From the NCBI GenBank assembly GCA_947652605.1, contig OX393576.1:17634575-17698574 (forward strand): a stretch of DNA of 64,000 bases. The letters run 5' to 3'. Shown piece by piece: positions 34,730-46,997 of the stretch. The notes beneath the pieces were generated by a model. The model was not told the DNA's origin. It did not search any database and saw only the letters and a list, made by a program, of their open reading frames with translations. How positions within the stretch are numbered: position 1 is the first letter of the stretch; every line of letters begins with the position of its first letter. Made by a program: the position numbers and the translations under genes. This stretch comes from Elmis aenea (Eukaryota > Arthropoda > Insecta > Coleoptera > Elmidae).

Positions 34730-37700
34730 ATTGTTTTCTCGTTTCATTATTCATCTATTGTTTTAGTTAAGTATAATCTAAGTGACCATGAAAAATAAAA
34801 ACAAAACATTTTATAAATAAACTTGCTGTACTTAATTAAACACATAAAAAATTGAAGACAAATAATTCAAGATATTTTTTACAATTCATAATAATTTATG
34901 ATTTTTTACTTGCTATTCCTATTAAATCTAAATTATTACATGAGCTAAAGGAGTAGCCCCCCCTCCAAGGGCAATACATATTTCAGATCTGCACTTTGTA
35001 GAAAATAATGATTTCCTTTTATTTCTTTTAATGTGATAAATTGTCCTCAAAATAGCTAATCTTAATGCATCAATTGAATTCAACTGCTCTTCTTACATCG
35101 TACTCGTGGCAACAGCGCTCCGTGACCGCATCTAAGCGTTTTTGTTTTTAATGGTGTTTCTAAAAACGGAAACCATTATATCTCAAAAATTAATGGACCC
35201 ATTTACATGAGATTTGGTATAGTGAATATTGATATAACTATCTTGTTTTCGTCGTTTAATTTTTGTTTTTCAAATATAGTAGTTAGTAGTAGAGTTAAAG
35301 AAGATTAAGTTTTTAGTCCAAAATCCGAAATTTACAATAGATGGTCTATTTTAAGAATATTTCAAAAATATTTATTTCAGATAAAAACCAAAGAAGATAT
35401 TCTGGTTACCGCAAAAGCCGTTTCCAAAAAGTCGTAGTACAAAAATGACTACTACATGTTTTCTTTCATGTTTTATAAAAAAAAAAACAGTTCCTTTAAA
35501 TTGTACCTTAAGATTATTTCTACAGAGGAATTGTTCACCAAAAAATTAATTATTAAAATTCACCCTACTTCCTCCCCATTTTAGAAGTATTTAGTCCCTT
35601 TATTATTTAAATTATGATTTACTAATCCACCAAGATTCCCTTGTTCATCATGTTGACAGCACTGTATATTAACAAATTTGTTGAAAACGGTAATTTTGAG
35701 CGGTAGACAATACTTATTAAGACATATCAACACATTAACAAATTTAAACTCGTGAATTTATTGAATTTTGTTTTTATATTTGCAAGTGATATATGAAACC
35801 AAGAAATAAAAATATTATACCTGCGAACGTACAGTTTGTGGCGTGTGTATTAATTTAAAATGTCGCAGGCTGGGTTAAAAATATTCTATCATAAATCAGC
35901 GGATAACATTTGCTCAGGTATTTCAAAACCAGCAGCTTCTGAACTGAATGCCGACTAACTAAGATTGCGCAAGATAAAAATAAAGATTCTTCTTACAGCC
36001 ATGCATATGCGTATTTTGGTTGAAACAAGGTTTTCATATTGCCACTTGAAAGAAAATGTCCGAGCCAGTGCCAGTGTTGCAATTAACGAACGAATTAATT
36101 GCATAAAACAAATTGCGCAACTTTTAAACTTAAGTTTACTGCTTTGAATTGTAGTAAACGCTAACGCAAAATTAATTTTAATTTATTGGTGTCTTGTAGG
36201 TGTTACTAAAATAAACGTGTCATTTATGTAATATATTATATTGCCGCCTTTTCTACGGCTCCATAACAGAAAATAACAAATCAAGTTTATTTGCTTAACA
36301 TAAAATGTTTGGCGTAAATATTTGTATAGATTTGGTGTGGTATAGAAAAAGTTAAATCAATATATAATTATGCGAATACTCTTTGGCAGTTTCAAACGAT
36401 CAATATGGAGTAAAATAAAAGAACCAATTATTTACTCTATGAATGCTATATGGAACGGCTATATACAAAATTCAAGTGCTATTATAAAGGTTAACGAAAC
36501 TCTCTAAAGTAAATAAAAACGCAATATTACAAATTGCTGTGTTTTTTAACTTTAACTTCTAGACAATTTTAATCCTACTTTATTAGAAGAGAAACTTTTT
36601 TCAGACAGTTCTTTTATTGACCAATAAATTAAACAAAACATACAATAAGGGAGGTGCTATTTAACTTAACACTAAAACTTACATGTTATTTATGATTTAA
36701 TTAAATCCATCAAATATTTACAAACACATTAGAAAATAATATACTTACTAGGAAAAACTTATGCAAATATGAAAGCCTAACAAAAAAAATGAGGTATGAT
36801 AGGATTAAAAAGACAAATTGGTTTATGAAATTTTTTGTAAGTGTTGAATACTACACCTCAGTAATTTTTTTTAATAAAGTTGGCTGTAAAAGTGGCAATG
36901 TTTAAGTTCAGATTTTTGGCAATTGCGGTTTACTTAACACAAGATATAATAAACTATGCTTACACTAAAAAAGAATTTTAGTAGCTATGGCAGCGTGATC
37001 TATATAATTTGTTTACTTATTGCACTATGCATATTAATTAATAGTCATGTGACAATAAATTCATAATTTTGCGGTTCGATTGCATAGCACATAAAGGTAT
37101 GGGGATTTGGTCCACTTTTGCTTTTGTGTGATTATATCTAACATCAAGTCAGCACTCCATCTACGCCCAGATGCGGAGACAATTTCCAAATGGATCTCAA
37201 CTCGATCGAAGGGCTCTTGTATCGTAAGCCTTCTTATCAGCGAGATCTATCGCTCAGACTCATGCTGACACGTGAAGGAGGTTCGTAGGATTTCTCAATC
37301 GTCGATATTTATTATTCCTTCTTCCTTCTTTTAACTCAACCATTTCTTACACAACTCAAAATATTTCAGATGTGTTTCATACTTTTTGACATGAAATAAT
37401 TTAACATTATAGAGTGCTGTTAAAATATTTATCTACAAGCTTCATTAGCATGTAAAACATATTTATTATTTATTGTACAGGTCATCCTATTTTTGATAAG
37501 ATCACACGATATCTTGATTATTATCAACGATAGAAGAAGTTACATGTTTACATGCTGCTTATAAGAAATTTGTCTCATTACTGAAAACTAACTTATTATA
37601 CACACATTTTATTTCTTAATACAATATGTAGTAGGTTATAGTAAACAACAAAAATTGTTTTAAAACAAGAGGAGTTTGCAAAGTTTTAGCTTTTATTCAA

Positions 37701-37811
37701 AATATTTTATTTTCCTTTAGTTGTCCTCTGAATTTAAGAAATTATATTATTGATTTTTTTTTATACATGTTAATCTTTTAATAAAAACGCACAGAAAATT
37801 TTTGAATAATA
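34730..37811. other. Unassigned DNA with a G+C-richer patch
   Basis: No gene recognised. The stretch 37080-37300 (ATCTACGCCCAGATGCGG, AACTCGATCGAAGGGC) is richer in G+C. The piece 36390-36530 shares the words AAATTCAAGTGCTAT and GTAAATAAAAACGCAATAT with 52040-52170, which suggests a low-copy dispersed repeat. Confidence 0.4.
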
Positions 37812-38843
37812 TACAGGGTGGTCCACATAGAAGGGCCACTATTGGGATCTCGTAAACGTGCCCTCATGATTTTCCTTTCGAATATCCTTAGATCTTTCTC
37901 TTCCTTTATTGTCATGGCCATTATTTCAGCAGCGTATAGGCCGAATTGTTGTATTGTAGATGTTTATTTAAGATCTCTTTGTGAGCATTTTACCTTTCAG
38001 TAATTTTTTATTAGCCTAGAAAGCTTTATTGGCGTTTGTAATTTTTTCTTCTATTTCATATTTTCTTTCTCACTTTCTGGATATCATGACTCCCAAATAT
38101 TTAAATGTTTCCACTTCCTCGAATTCCAGATTTCCTATTTTGGATCTTCCTATTAGATATTTGTTTACTCCCAAATTTCATGAATTTGGTTTTGCCTGAT
38201 TTACTTTCAATCCCATATTTTCTCCATGATCTATTATTTCTTTCGTCGTAGATAATAAACGAAAATTAAAATGAGCTTTTTTAAAATCGTTAATAACTCG
38301 GTTACACTTGATGGTATAAAAATATTTTTGGGGAAAAATTTGTATAATTTTTTTATGCACTGTAAAATGAAAATATTCGTTTGTTTCAATATTGTTTAAA
38401 TTCATGGTACTCTATAGTTTCATAGGGACTTTTTGATGGATTTAATTTGTCATATATTATTAAAAAGAAAAATAAAATGCTTTTTCGTGAGGTCATAGCC
38501 AACTTTGGTTTTCATTTAAAAGAATGCAAGTTTGTAATTTATTTAAGAATTTAAACAATATTGAAACAAATGAATGTTTTCATTTTATAGTGGGTAAAAA
38601 ATCCACAATTTTTCCCCAAAAATATTTTTTTTCCATCAAGTATAATCGAGTTATTAACGATTTCAAAAAAATATCCATAATGATTTTTGCTTATTATCAA
38701 GCATGCCATGAAACGTTTTAAAACATTGCAGCATCAATGAATAGGTCTCAGAAAGGGGAACAGTTTGTTTAATTTAAACTTCTTTGTAGCTCTTACCGTT
38801 TACGAGATCGCAATACTGGTGCTACTATGTGAACCATCCTGTA
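37812..38843. mobile_element. TACAGGGTGG palindromic element split by LINE debris
   Basis: TACAGGGTGGTCCACATAG at the left and AACCATCCTGTA at the right bound a palindromic element. Its second copy, without the LINE piece, is at 46271-46906. Inner arms share AAATATTTTTGGGG and ATTGTTTAAATT words in inverted order. In this copy a stretch of the left arm is replaced by reverse-transcriptase sequence (37857-38250). Confidence 0.75.
37857..38250 (-). pseudogene. LINE reverse transcriptase C-terminal fragment
   Basis: On the minus strand the frames read ENMGLKVNQAKPNS, then IGNLEFEEVETFKYLGVMIS, YEIEEKITNANKAF and NKKLLKGKMLT, then IYNTTIRPI. These are the segments that follow the catalytic YADD motif in RTE/Jockey-type retrotransposons (GLKIN..KTK, F.YLG..I, I..R...AN.A F). 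Frameshifts and stops are present. Compared with 46271-46906 it takes the place of about 120 bp of the host element, so its arrival came with a deletion. Confidence 0.8.
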
Positions 38844-38849
38844 TATTCT

Positions 38850-39211
38850 ATTTTAGAAGTATGTATGTTGCAATATTATTTATTTCAAGCAATTGTTCGG
38901 CATTCTTTGCTAGTAAACCATGGTAACATTACGCATTTATTTATTTAGCAGGAATATACGTTATTTTTAAGCAACATATTTTTTTCCCCCCGATATTCCT
39001 GGGTTGTTTTTGCTATTATTCTAAAAAGCATTAGGTCTATCTATTTTTACAGCAAAATAACTAGCTTTTTCTTTGTTAAAAATCACTAAGATTCACTGTA
39101 TCCCATCAAACCTAACACTAGGTGATTTTCATGTGGAAATATTTTTGCAAAAATGAGTTTCATGGGAGATCTTCAACATTCTAGATACCACGAAATAACA
39201 ACCTACAATCA
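38850..39211. other. AT-rich DNA, nothing recognised
   Basis: No gene or bounded repeat identified. Confidence 0.35.
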
Positions 39212-39219
39212 GTTCACAT

Positions 39220-40052
39220 TAGGGTTTCTTTCCCGGGATCCCGGTCCATTTTAAGCTATTTTATATTTCCCGGGAAATGCTTTTTGTCCCGGGAATTCCC
39301 GGGATTTTAAAAAAGTGTTATTTTCGTTTATTTTGTGCTAAGATCTTTGTAATACTATCATAACTTATCAGAATTTTATACTTAAAATATCTTTACTAAC
39401 AGTAAATTATGGAAAAACTTTATTTTTATTTCAAAATAATTTTTCTCTTTTAGTATGGCGCAAAGAAGCCCGGTCTACATGACAAAGTTAATATCTTCAA
39501 AATACTTTTACAGTTTTATTTTTGTGTACCCTGATAATTCAAAGCAAAATAGCTTATAAATGAAATTTTATTGATGAGAACGATGTTTCTTTGGTGCTAG
39601 ATGCTCTTAAGACAATTTCACCTACGTCAATAGAGACTGAGAGAGCATTTTATGCAGCAGGACTTTTTCTTATAAATTAAGAAAAATACTAATTGACTGA
39701 AGCACAGATCACCTTTGTTTTCTTAAATCACATTACAAAAATTCATTGTAAAAATTATATTATTGTATTCATAAATATGAAATTGCAATATAAAGGGTAT
39801 AATTTCCAAATGTATGATTCTCTCACCAATATTATTGAATTATTTATAATAATCATGGAGCAAAATGTATTACATATATGACTTGGAGTTGTTTTTAAGT
39901 AATAAACCGTTCCCTTAATTTTTTGGGTTATTTATTTAAAAATATATTGACATAATTTATAACATCCCGGGATCCCGGGAAATCCCGGGACAAAGGCCGA
40001 TTTCTTCCCGGAATCCCGGGACAAGCAAAATGGTCAAATATGAGAAACCCTA
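39220..40052 (+). mobile_element. hAT element with CCCGGGA-rich ends
   Basis: TAGGGTTTC at the left and GAAACCCTA at the right are perfect inverted ends. They are flanked by GTTCACAT and GTTCACAC (39212-39219 and 40053-40060), an 8-bp duplication with one mismatch. About 80 bp at each end is packed with TCCCGGGATCCCGGG-type words, a strong G+C contrast with the AT-rich interior. The 833-bp copy retains the last part of a hAT transposase. Confidence 0.88.
39560..39740 (+). pseudogene. hAT transposase C-terminal dimerisation domain
   Basis: The plus-strand frame reads SLVLDALKTISPTSIETERA and then FYAAGLFLIN before a stop, with LTEAQITFVFLN after it. This matches the hAT C-terminal dimerisation signature (PTS.ESERAFSAAGLF...R..L....I..L.FL). 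Two stop codons interrupt it and the catalytic core is missing. Confidence 0.85.
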
Positions 40053-40060
40053 GTTCACAC

Positions 40061-40914
40061 ATCAAACTTGTAACAGTCGGTTGCCAACACCAACCTGACT
40101 AAAATTATTAAGATGTAATCTGCTATTCATCGTAATCGAAAATCGCTAATCGTAGCCTTTTTTAAAAACTTCGCCATTATAAATACAACTTAATTACTAA
40201 GTGACGTTAACAACTCAAATATAAATGTAACTTAACTCGATACAAGAAAATTTCGTTTTATTTTATAGGCTGACGCCAACATAGAAATTCTTCAATTAAC
40301 TTTTTCAAACATTAATTTAATACACGTTATAGCTATGCACACACAACCCTGATCACGACAGAGACAGAAACAAATTATTATGTGAAAGAAAATCTATGAG
40401 GTGAGGAAATGTATCTTCCTTAGATATCAGCACTGGTCGATTCAAGGCTGGGCATGCCACAATATTAATCGGGCGTCAAGTGTGAACAAGTAAGTGATAA
40501 ACTGCTGGAAATGGACTTGAACCTGCGTGTGTTTGTCGGATAGAATGAAGACATAACATGGGACCAAGTTTAGTTGATGGTTGCCGTGTGTTGGAACTGA
40601 AATGTTGCAAGTCTCACTTGGCACGAACTGGTACGCAATCGATTGTCAACGAGGTATTCAGATATGTTAGTTTCAAGTAAATCTGGTTTGGCTTTGTTTA
40701 GAAATTTAAAATACACTATCTAAATCTAATCAAATTTGTTGTTATTTACGACAGATGCCTCCACCATAAATACAAAAGTCATTATAGCGGTTTTTATAAA
40801 AAAAATCACTGTGGAAGCAATGCGAAGTAAAACTCAAGTCACAAGATATGAAAGAAATCATAATAAAAATGTACAAGAGCTTAATTTTGTTATTACAATT
40901 AAGTTCTCCACTTT
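40061..40914. other. Unassigned DNA
   Basis: No host gene recognised. The last 100 bases before 40915 probably belong to the degraded 5' side of the LINE that follows. Confidence 0.35.
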
Positions 40915-41345
40915 AGACAGGGATGTTGTTTGTCTCCTACACTTTATAAAATATATCTGGACAGATCCCTTTCACGGTGGCCGACAAAATGTAAAAATAT
41001 GGTACTAGGAGTGGGTGACTGTACACTTTTTAGTTTATATTTGATAAAGAGGTGATTGCCGGAGACGAAAAAGAAGCCCTAAGTTACATGTCGAGGAACT
41101 TAAAAGAGTCGTGCGATCGGACAGAATTAATAATAAACTTGAAATAATCTGATTATCTTATATAGGAATTAAAGAAATAGAAAAATGTAAATGTTTAGGT
41201 GTAATTTTCAACAAATTAGGAAATAGTGACAAGGGACAAGGAAATTAATAATCGTATACATGAGGGCAGGAATATGATAAAATAACTAAATTCGATATTT
41301 TAGGAAGAACAATTATAAAATAATTTAAGAAGAGAATGTATACAA
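40915..41345 (+). pseudogene. LINE reverse transcriptase, first piece of a split copy
   Basis: The frame begins RQGCCLSPTLYKIY and continues GVGDCTLFSLYL. After a frameshift in the catalytic ADD region it reads DKEVIAGDEKEALSYMSRNL, then ELIINLK, KCKCLGVIF, EINNRIHEGRNMI and LNSIFGRTII. These are the consecutive landmarks of an RTE-like non-LTR reverse transcriptase. The coding stops abruptly near 41345 and resumes at about 43531, so other elements were inserted here. Multiple stops and frameshifts show it is dead. Confidence 0.85.
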
Positions 41346-41349
41346 GTAG

Positions 41350-41547
41350 ATAGTACATTTTATTTGAACCAACCTCGTACTAATTTGCTTCAGGTGTCAC
41401 CTTTGTACAGAATGTGTAAGGTGGCAAATATTTTTTCAGACATTGATATTTTTTATAATTGTAGTGTTTCAACTTTCAAAAACAAAGCTTTACTGATTTT
41501 ACGTGCACCAGTTCAATATGATTTATTTTTGTATTAATTAATGCACA
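41350..41547 (+). pseudogene. 3' end of a second LINE (CR1/Jockey-like), left part
   Basis: One open frame reads QPRTNLLQVSPLYRMCKVAN, then SDIDIFYNCSVSTFKNKALL, and ends with a stop near 41536. This resembles the extreme C-terminus of CR1/Jockey-type reverse transcriptases (R.N.......P..R.......DIDIF). The frame is intact up to the stop. It is 5'-truncated, as LINE insertions usually are, and sits inside the older LINE. Its 3' untranslated region continues after the palindrome, at 43362-43530. Confidence 0.72.
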
Positions 41548-43361
41548 TACAGGGTGCGCCATTAGTGCGATAAAGTCCATTATTGCCCTTAATGTCAACT
41601 TAATAAAAAAAAGTTTTTAATGAAACTTATAGTATTTCTACACGTGCATGTTTTAAAATTAGTTTCAAGTATACAGGGGGTTTCATAAAAGTGGGGTGTC
41701 ACTAAAGGTATTTTTTTTAAATTGAACACCCAGTATATTTTTGCATAATCGAATTCAGCAAGAAAATCTCCATATGACAGTATTTTGTTTTTTTCATTTT
41801 TTTGCGACGTTGCCAATTTATCTTAAAAAATCTTTGAATTTCCAGAAAAACAGGGTACAATACTTGTCAAGAGCACAACCTTATGAATAATAATTGGCAT
41901 AAGATATTTTGCACATACAAAGTCAAAAGGTGTAGTCACAGTCTAAATACATCAAAATTAATTTATATTATACAGGGTGTTTCTTATAGATGTGCCAACT
42001 TCCCAATTTTCAAACATCAATAACTTTATTTTTTCAAATGGAACACCCTGTATATTATTACGTCATTTTGTTGCATTTTTGTTTTTCTTCAACTTTTCTT
42101 AATACTTACCTATACCTAAAATGAATATTTTCTGAGATATTTACATTTTACTTATTCTTATAAGCGTTGGGTAGGAATTTCCTAGTTTTCTCGGAGTAGG
42201 CCCCGTCTTTGACAATAGAAACAATAATTTCTGTAGTAACAAATGTCAGAGTTAATTGCTGTCAATTGTTAAAACATAAATAAATGAGTATAACATATTT
42301 AATAGGAATTTTCCAAAAAAAGAATTGATTGATGCGGTCTATGTTCAGGGTGGCGTATTTTCGATGCTCATACAGGGGGGGTATCTCGGTTATTATCAGA
42401 GAAAAAAACTAAGTACATAGTCTCGATTTCTTTTTTCGAGAGGAATTTATTGTCGTAAACAGATTTTTGATCTTTTTTAATTTTCGAAATGAAGTTTTTT
42501 TTTTTAATCTCTGATAATTACCGAAATACCCCCCCTGTATGGGCATCGAAAATACGCCACTCTGAACATAGACCGCATCAATCAATTCTTTTTTGGAAAA
42601 TTCATATTGCATATGTTATACTCATTTATTTATGTTTTAACAATTGACAGCAATTAACTCTGACATTTGTTACTACAGAAATTATTGTTTCTATTGTCAA
42701 AGTCGGGGCCTACTCCGAGAAAACTAGGAAATTCCTACACAACGCTTATAAGAATAAGTAAAATGTAAATATCTCAGAAAATATTCATTTTAGGTATAGG
42801 TAAGTATTAAGAAAAGTTGAAGAAAAACAAAAATGCAACAAAATGACGTAATAATATACAGGGTGTTCCATTTGAAAAAATAAAGTTATTGATGTTTGAA
42901 AATTGGGAAGTTGGCACATCTATAAGAAACACCCTGTATAATATAAATTAATTTTGGTGTATTTAGACTGTGACTACACCTTTTAACTTTGTATGTGCAA
43001 AATATCATTTGCCAATTATTATTCATAACGTTGTGCTCTTGACAAGTATTGTACCCTGTTTTTCTGGAAATTCAAAGATTTTTTAAGATAAATTGGCAAC
43101 GTCGCAAAAAAATGAGAAAAACAAAATACTGTCATATGGAGATTTTCTTGCTGAATTCGATTATGCAAAAATATACTGGGTGTTCAATTTAAAAAAAATA
43201 CCTTTAGTGACGCCCCACTTTTATGAAACCCCCTGTATACTTGAAACCAATTTTAAAACATGCACGTGTAGAAATACTATAAGTTTCATTAAAAACTTTT
43301 TTTTATTAAGTTGACATTAAGGGCAATAATGGACTTTATCGCACTAATGGCGCACCCTGTA
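41548..43361. mobile_element. 1.8-kb near-perfect palindrome with TACAGGG ends
   Basis: TACAGGGTGCGCC at the left and GGCGCACCCTGTA at the right bound two arms of about 860 bp that mirror each other with few differences. The loop of about 100 bp is centred near 42454. One small difference is GGGTAG near 42170 against TGTGTA in the mirror position. The same 73-codon open frame appears in both arms (41595-41816 and 43093-43314), which follows from the symmetry. Each arm contains further TACAGGG/CCCTGTA modules, for example 41968-42059. It splits the 3' untranslated region of a LINE, so it is the youngest of three nested insertions. Confidence 0.85.
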
Positions 43362-43530
43362 TATTTATTTGTAATATTTTTTTCATGTTTTGGCTGTTAA
43401 TTGATTTTTCTTAATGCACACATTTATAGTACCTATAATGTTACATTTATTATTACGTATACTATATTATTGTATATCGCCCTATGATTGGGGTTTACCC
43501 CTGTTAGGTGTAATTTAATAAATAAATAAA
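43362..43530 (+). repeat. 3' untranslated end of the CR1/Jockey-like LINE, right part
   Basis: The sequence continues the LINE interrupted at 41547. It ends with GGGGTTTACCCCTGTTAGG followed by TAATAAATAAATAAAT, the short A-rich repeat tail typical of such LINEs. Coding of the host LINE resumes immediately after. Confidence 0.7.
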
Positions 43531-43870
43531 TATTGTACAAAATGTGGAAGTATAGAATTATAATTTAAAAAATTAAAAAAGCTACCGAAATGGAATTTTT
43601 AGGGATACGCTGTGGAAAATTAAAATTGACCGACTTAAAACCGATATCATGGACACGAATAGCATGATAACAGATGAAGGAGAAGAGAGATAGTTTGGAT
43701 ATACTAAGACGAAAGTTGATGGTCTAGAAACATTTTGGAATAAATTCCAAACGAGTAGAGAAAGTGAGGTCGACCAAGAAGAATCTGGAAGCAAGTTATA
43801 GAAGAGACAACAAGAAGTAGAGGTTTAGAAGAAGACATATGCTACGACAAAAAAAATAAGAACATATCTG
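43531..43870 (+). pseudogene. LINE reverse transcriptase, second piece of the split copy
   Basis: Translation resumes with a degraded YGAEVWxL-like stretch, then MEFLGIRCGKLKLTDLK and NSMITDE. WNKFQTSREK and EASYRRD/IEETTRSRGLEEDICYD follow, spread over shifted frames. This is the expected C-terminal continuation of the reverse transcriptase at 40915-41345 (EMDFLRR....RLDRI, ITDEIE.K, GRPR..W...IEE....RGL). Order and orientation match, so the two pieces are one copy split by later insertions. Confidence 0.75.
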
Positions 43871-44316
43871 TCCCCATTATCTATATTTTTAGTCAGTTAA
43901 GGTTGTGGTACGATAATATCATACATTACATTATTTCTTATAAAATTTTCCATTTATTGGCGTGGACATTCAATATGAAGTCTAAAATAACTATAATAAA
44001 ACTACCAACTTAAAAAAATGGGTATGAAAAACAAACGAAATTTTTTTCATGCACGTTTTTTGGAAAACAAAATAAATATTTTCGTTAATTTAATGCTAAA
44101 AACAAAAAACAAATGAATTTTTGTGGGTGTATTTTTTTGAACCGCTGGGTGACAAACTTAAAAAACAATTCTAATCATTGTGCATATTTCTGCTTTTTTA
44201 AATGATTTTTTTGTTTTACATTTTCTAGGAACGCCCATGACAGTCAACTTAGTCTGGAGATTGCATAGCACGTACGAAACATTTGAATTCAGTTATGAAG
44301 TATTGGCCAAATTATT
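43871..44316. other. AT-rich DNA, nothing recognised
   Basis: No gene or bounded repeat identified. Confidence 0.35.
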
Positions 44317-44714
44317 TCTTCTACGACCACTAATGTAAATGACTCTTACCGCACAGCCTGCATGCTTAGTGAGTCCTAACGCACGGTAAGCAAAACGCAC
44401 ACTTGGCTAGAAAGATCGAAGTAGCCTTACGTCAAACACTTCCTGCGTGCATAGTAAGTGAGTTGTAACGCACGGTAAGCAAAACGCTTACTTGTCTAGA
44501 AATGTCAAAGTAGGCTTACGTTAAAATTGACAACGTAATTACATGTGTATATTAGCCAAAAAGACTTTAAAATCGTAGGTATTATGTGATCGTAGAAAAA
44601 GTAAGCTACATACACGAGTTGTAAAGCAATTACGCACTCGAGGAAATACGCACTTGCCGCTACGCGGCTCCGTGCGTAATATGCTCCTTACAACTTTTGT
44701 TATGTAATATACTA
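44317..44714 (+). repeat. Hairpin/tandem composite repeat, copy 3
   Basis: The most complete plus-oriented copy. It begins TTCTACGACCACTAATG and has two tandem units with CGCACGGTAAGCAAAACGC. It passes ATCGTAGGTATTATGTGATC and ends in the long CGCACTCG palindrome finishing GTTATGTAATATACTAT. The loop zone reads GCCGCTACGCGGCTCCG. The same boundaries as in copies 2 and 4 argue that the two modules move together. Confidence 0.84.
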
Positions 44715-44719
44715 TAATT

Positions 44720-46269
44720 AACTATGCATCCTTATATTTTATTAGTAATAATTAAAAACACATGAATAACTTAAGTACACTTGGTGTTGCTTTGGGAATA
44801 CTCTTGCAAATTATCATCAGTGCATTATTATCTTGTTTAAAAATTGGCGTTTTGCTAAATGTAATAGAACAAACACACGAAAGAGGTTGACAAATGTATT
44901 CCTGTTGACATGACTAACAGCTGTGTAAGAGCTAAATTAATTTAATTTATTGAAGAACAGTTTTAAAAATAATATCTGACTGTACACTCTATACTACACA
45001 CTGCAGTTTTTGAACGATATTTTTAACCATTTTATTTTGGTTTGTGGCGAACACAAAAGCGGTTGCTGTTATATAAAATTATGGTCATTTTAAATTTGTT
45101 TTATTTGAAGGTAAACGATATATTAAATTACTTGTAAACTGCCAAACATTTGGATAAGCTAAACCGCTTAAAATATATGAGCGGCCATTTAATTCAATTG
45201 GCAAACATCAAATAAACGACAACATATTAGGCTTGTTATGTTCTGGCATTGATATTAAGGGACCGAATTATCTCAAGCACTCAGTTGTAAAATAAAATAC
45301 ACGATTAAAGCTCTCTTAGTTAACCACATATGCCGGTAAGCTTCGGCTTAATAAGTGTAGCTACTATTAAAATCCCATCACTGCTCCGACCGCCATTAGT
45401 ATAAATAAACCAAGTCCAGTCATTGGGGGAAAGGTTTAATGCCTAATGGTATTAAAACACTTACACCAAAATGGGAATATAATAGATGTTTGTGGACTCT
45501 TTTTCTTTATTTGCTTACGCAGCTCTTAATATGTACTGTTTTTTTAATGGTATTTTCCAGAGGCAGATTGCAAAGGCGTATCATGCGCTCGCCCGTCTAA
45601 GACTTGGTTGCCAAAATATTCTTCAACCAAGAAAATAAACACAAATTTAAGTCATCAGCAACTACATAATGAACCAAAAATATATCGAAAATAATATCAC
45701 CTTTGTTATTTTACTGGCACACTCCAAATACTTACTAAGTTTCTAGAGAGATCAAAAAATTAGTTTGGTTAGGATTTGGGTTCAGTAACATTAAAAATAG
45801 TTAGATTCTGACTTTTAAAAAAACTCGTTTCAGCTGTAGTTTTCAGAAAAAAAGTTAAAGTTCGGTTCAGTTGTTTTAAATTTTTTTAAATGTAATTCAG
45901 GTTTAGTAATACTAAAAAAAATATATTTGAGTTCGATTCGGGTTCATAAAAATATTTCATATTCGGTGTGGGTTCAGTTCCAGTTCGAATTAAAAAGAGA
46001 TTGTTATTACTACTAAAATAAACGATTTTCAGGTTATTATCTAGTTGACAAGAATTAAAAATTGATAAATCAGGTATAGTTTCCTAGTAACTTTGAAGAA
46101 GCCTGCGGTTTGAAAGTGGATCAAAATGGTTTTATTCCGGTGCTAGTTCAAAACCTTGTATGTTAAATGAGTATGGGGTTTATAGAATACTTTGATTGAC
46201 GAAAAGTAATTAGCCATCCTAATCAAAATTAGGATTTTAAAAGTTATTGAATGATTCATACTTACGAGT
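44720..46269. other. Unassigned DNA
   Basis: No gene recognised. The region 45770-46010 contains repeated GGTTCAGT/GGTTCGG-like words at irregular spacing, similar to a patch near 13000-13130. Confidence 0.4.
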
Positions 46270-46270
46270 A

Positions 46271-46906
46271 TACAGAGTATTCCACGTAGAAGGGCCACTA
46301 TTGGGATTTCGTAAACGGTAAGAGCTACAAAGAAGTTTAAATTGGAAATATGGTTCCTCTTTCTGAGACCTATTCAGTGATGCTTTTTTTTAAAGTTCCA
46401 TGGTACGCTAGATAATAAACCAAAATCAAAATGGGCACTTTTTTAAAATAATTCGGTTATACTTGATGGTACCAAAATATTTTTGGGAAAAAACTTCAAA
46501 ATTTTTTTACGCACTGTAGAATAAAAGCCTTTATTTTTTTCAATATTGTTTAAATTTATGGAACTTTTTGATGAATATTATTTGTTTTAAGCCTAAACAT
46601 CAAAATAAATACATTAAACCTTATATTATTAAAAAGAGGAAATGAAATGCTTTTTGATGAGGTCATAGCCAACTATGCATGTTTGTAATTTATCTTAGAA
46701 TTTAAACAATATTGAAACAAATGAATGTTTTCATTTTACAGTGCGCAAAAAAATCGACAACTTTTTCCCCAAAAATATTTTTGTACCATCAAGTATAACC
46801 GAGTTATTAACGATTTAAAAAAAATATGCCCATTTTGATTTTGGGTTATTTAAACTTCTTTGTAGCTCTTATCGTTTTCGAGATACCAATAGTGGGATCA
46901 CCCTAA
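46271..46906. mobile_element. TACAGGGTGG palindromic element, uninterrupted copy
   Basis: It begins TACAGAGTATTCCACGTAG and ends AGTGGGATCACCCT. The two halves mirror each other through GTAAACGGTAAGAGCTAC, ACTTGATGGTACC, AAATATTTTTGGG and ATTGTTTAAATT. It is a second copy of the element at 37812-38843, without the LINE debris. No protein is encoded. Confidence 0.78.
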
Positions 46907-46997
46907 ATGACGTAAATTATGCTTGTTAGTTAAAATTACGTATTTATGTTACACATTTTATCTTACATTTAAAGAGGAATCTAAAAATGTAATAATA

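Noticed and set aside
41595..41816. Duplicated identical 73-codon protein (also at 43093-43314)
   Set aside because: The duplication is explained by the palindrome. The frame crosses internal TACAGGG-type repeat ends and has no known motif.
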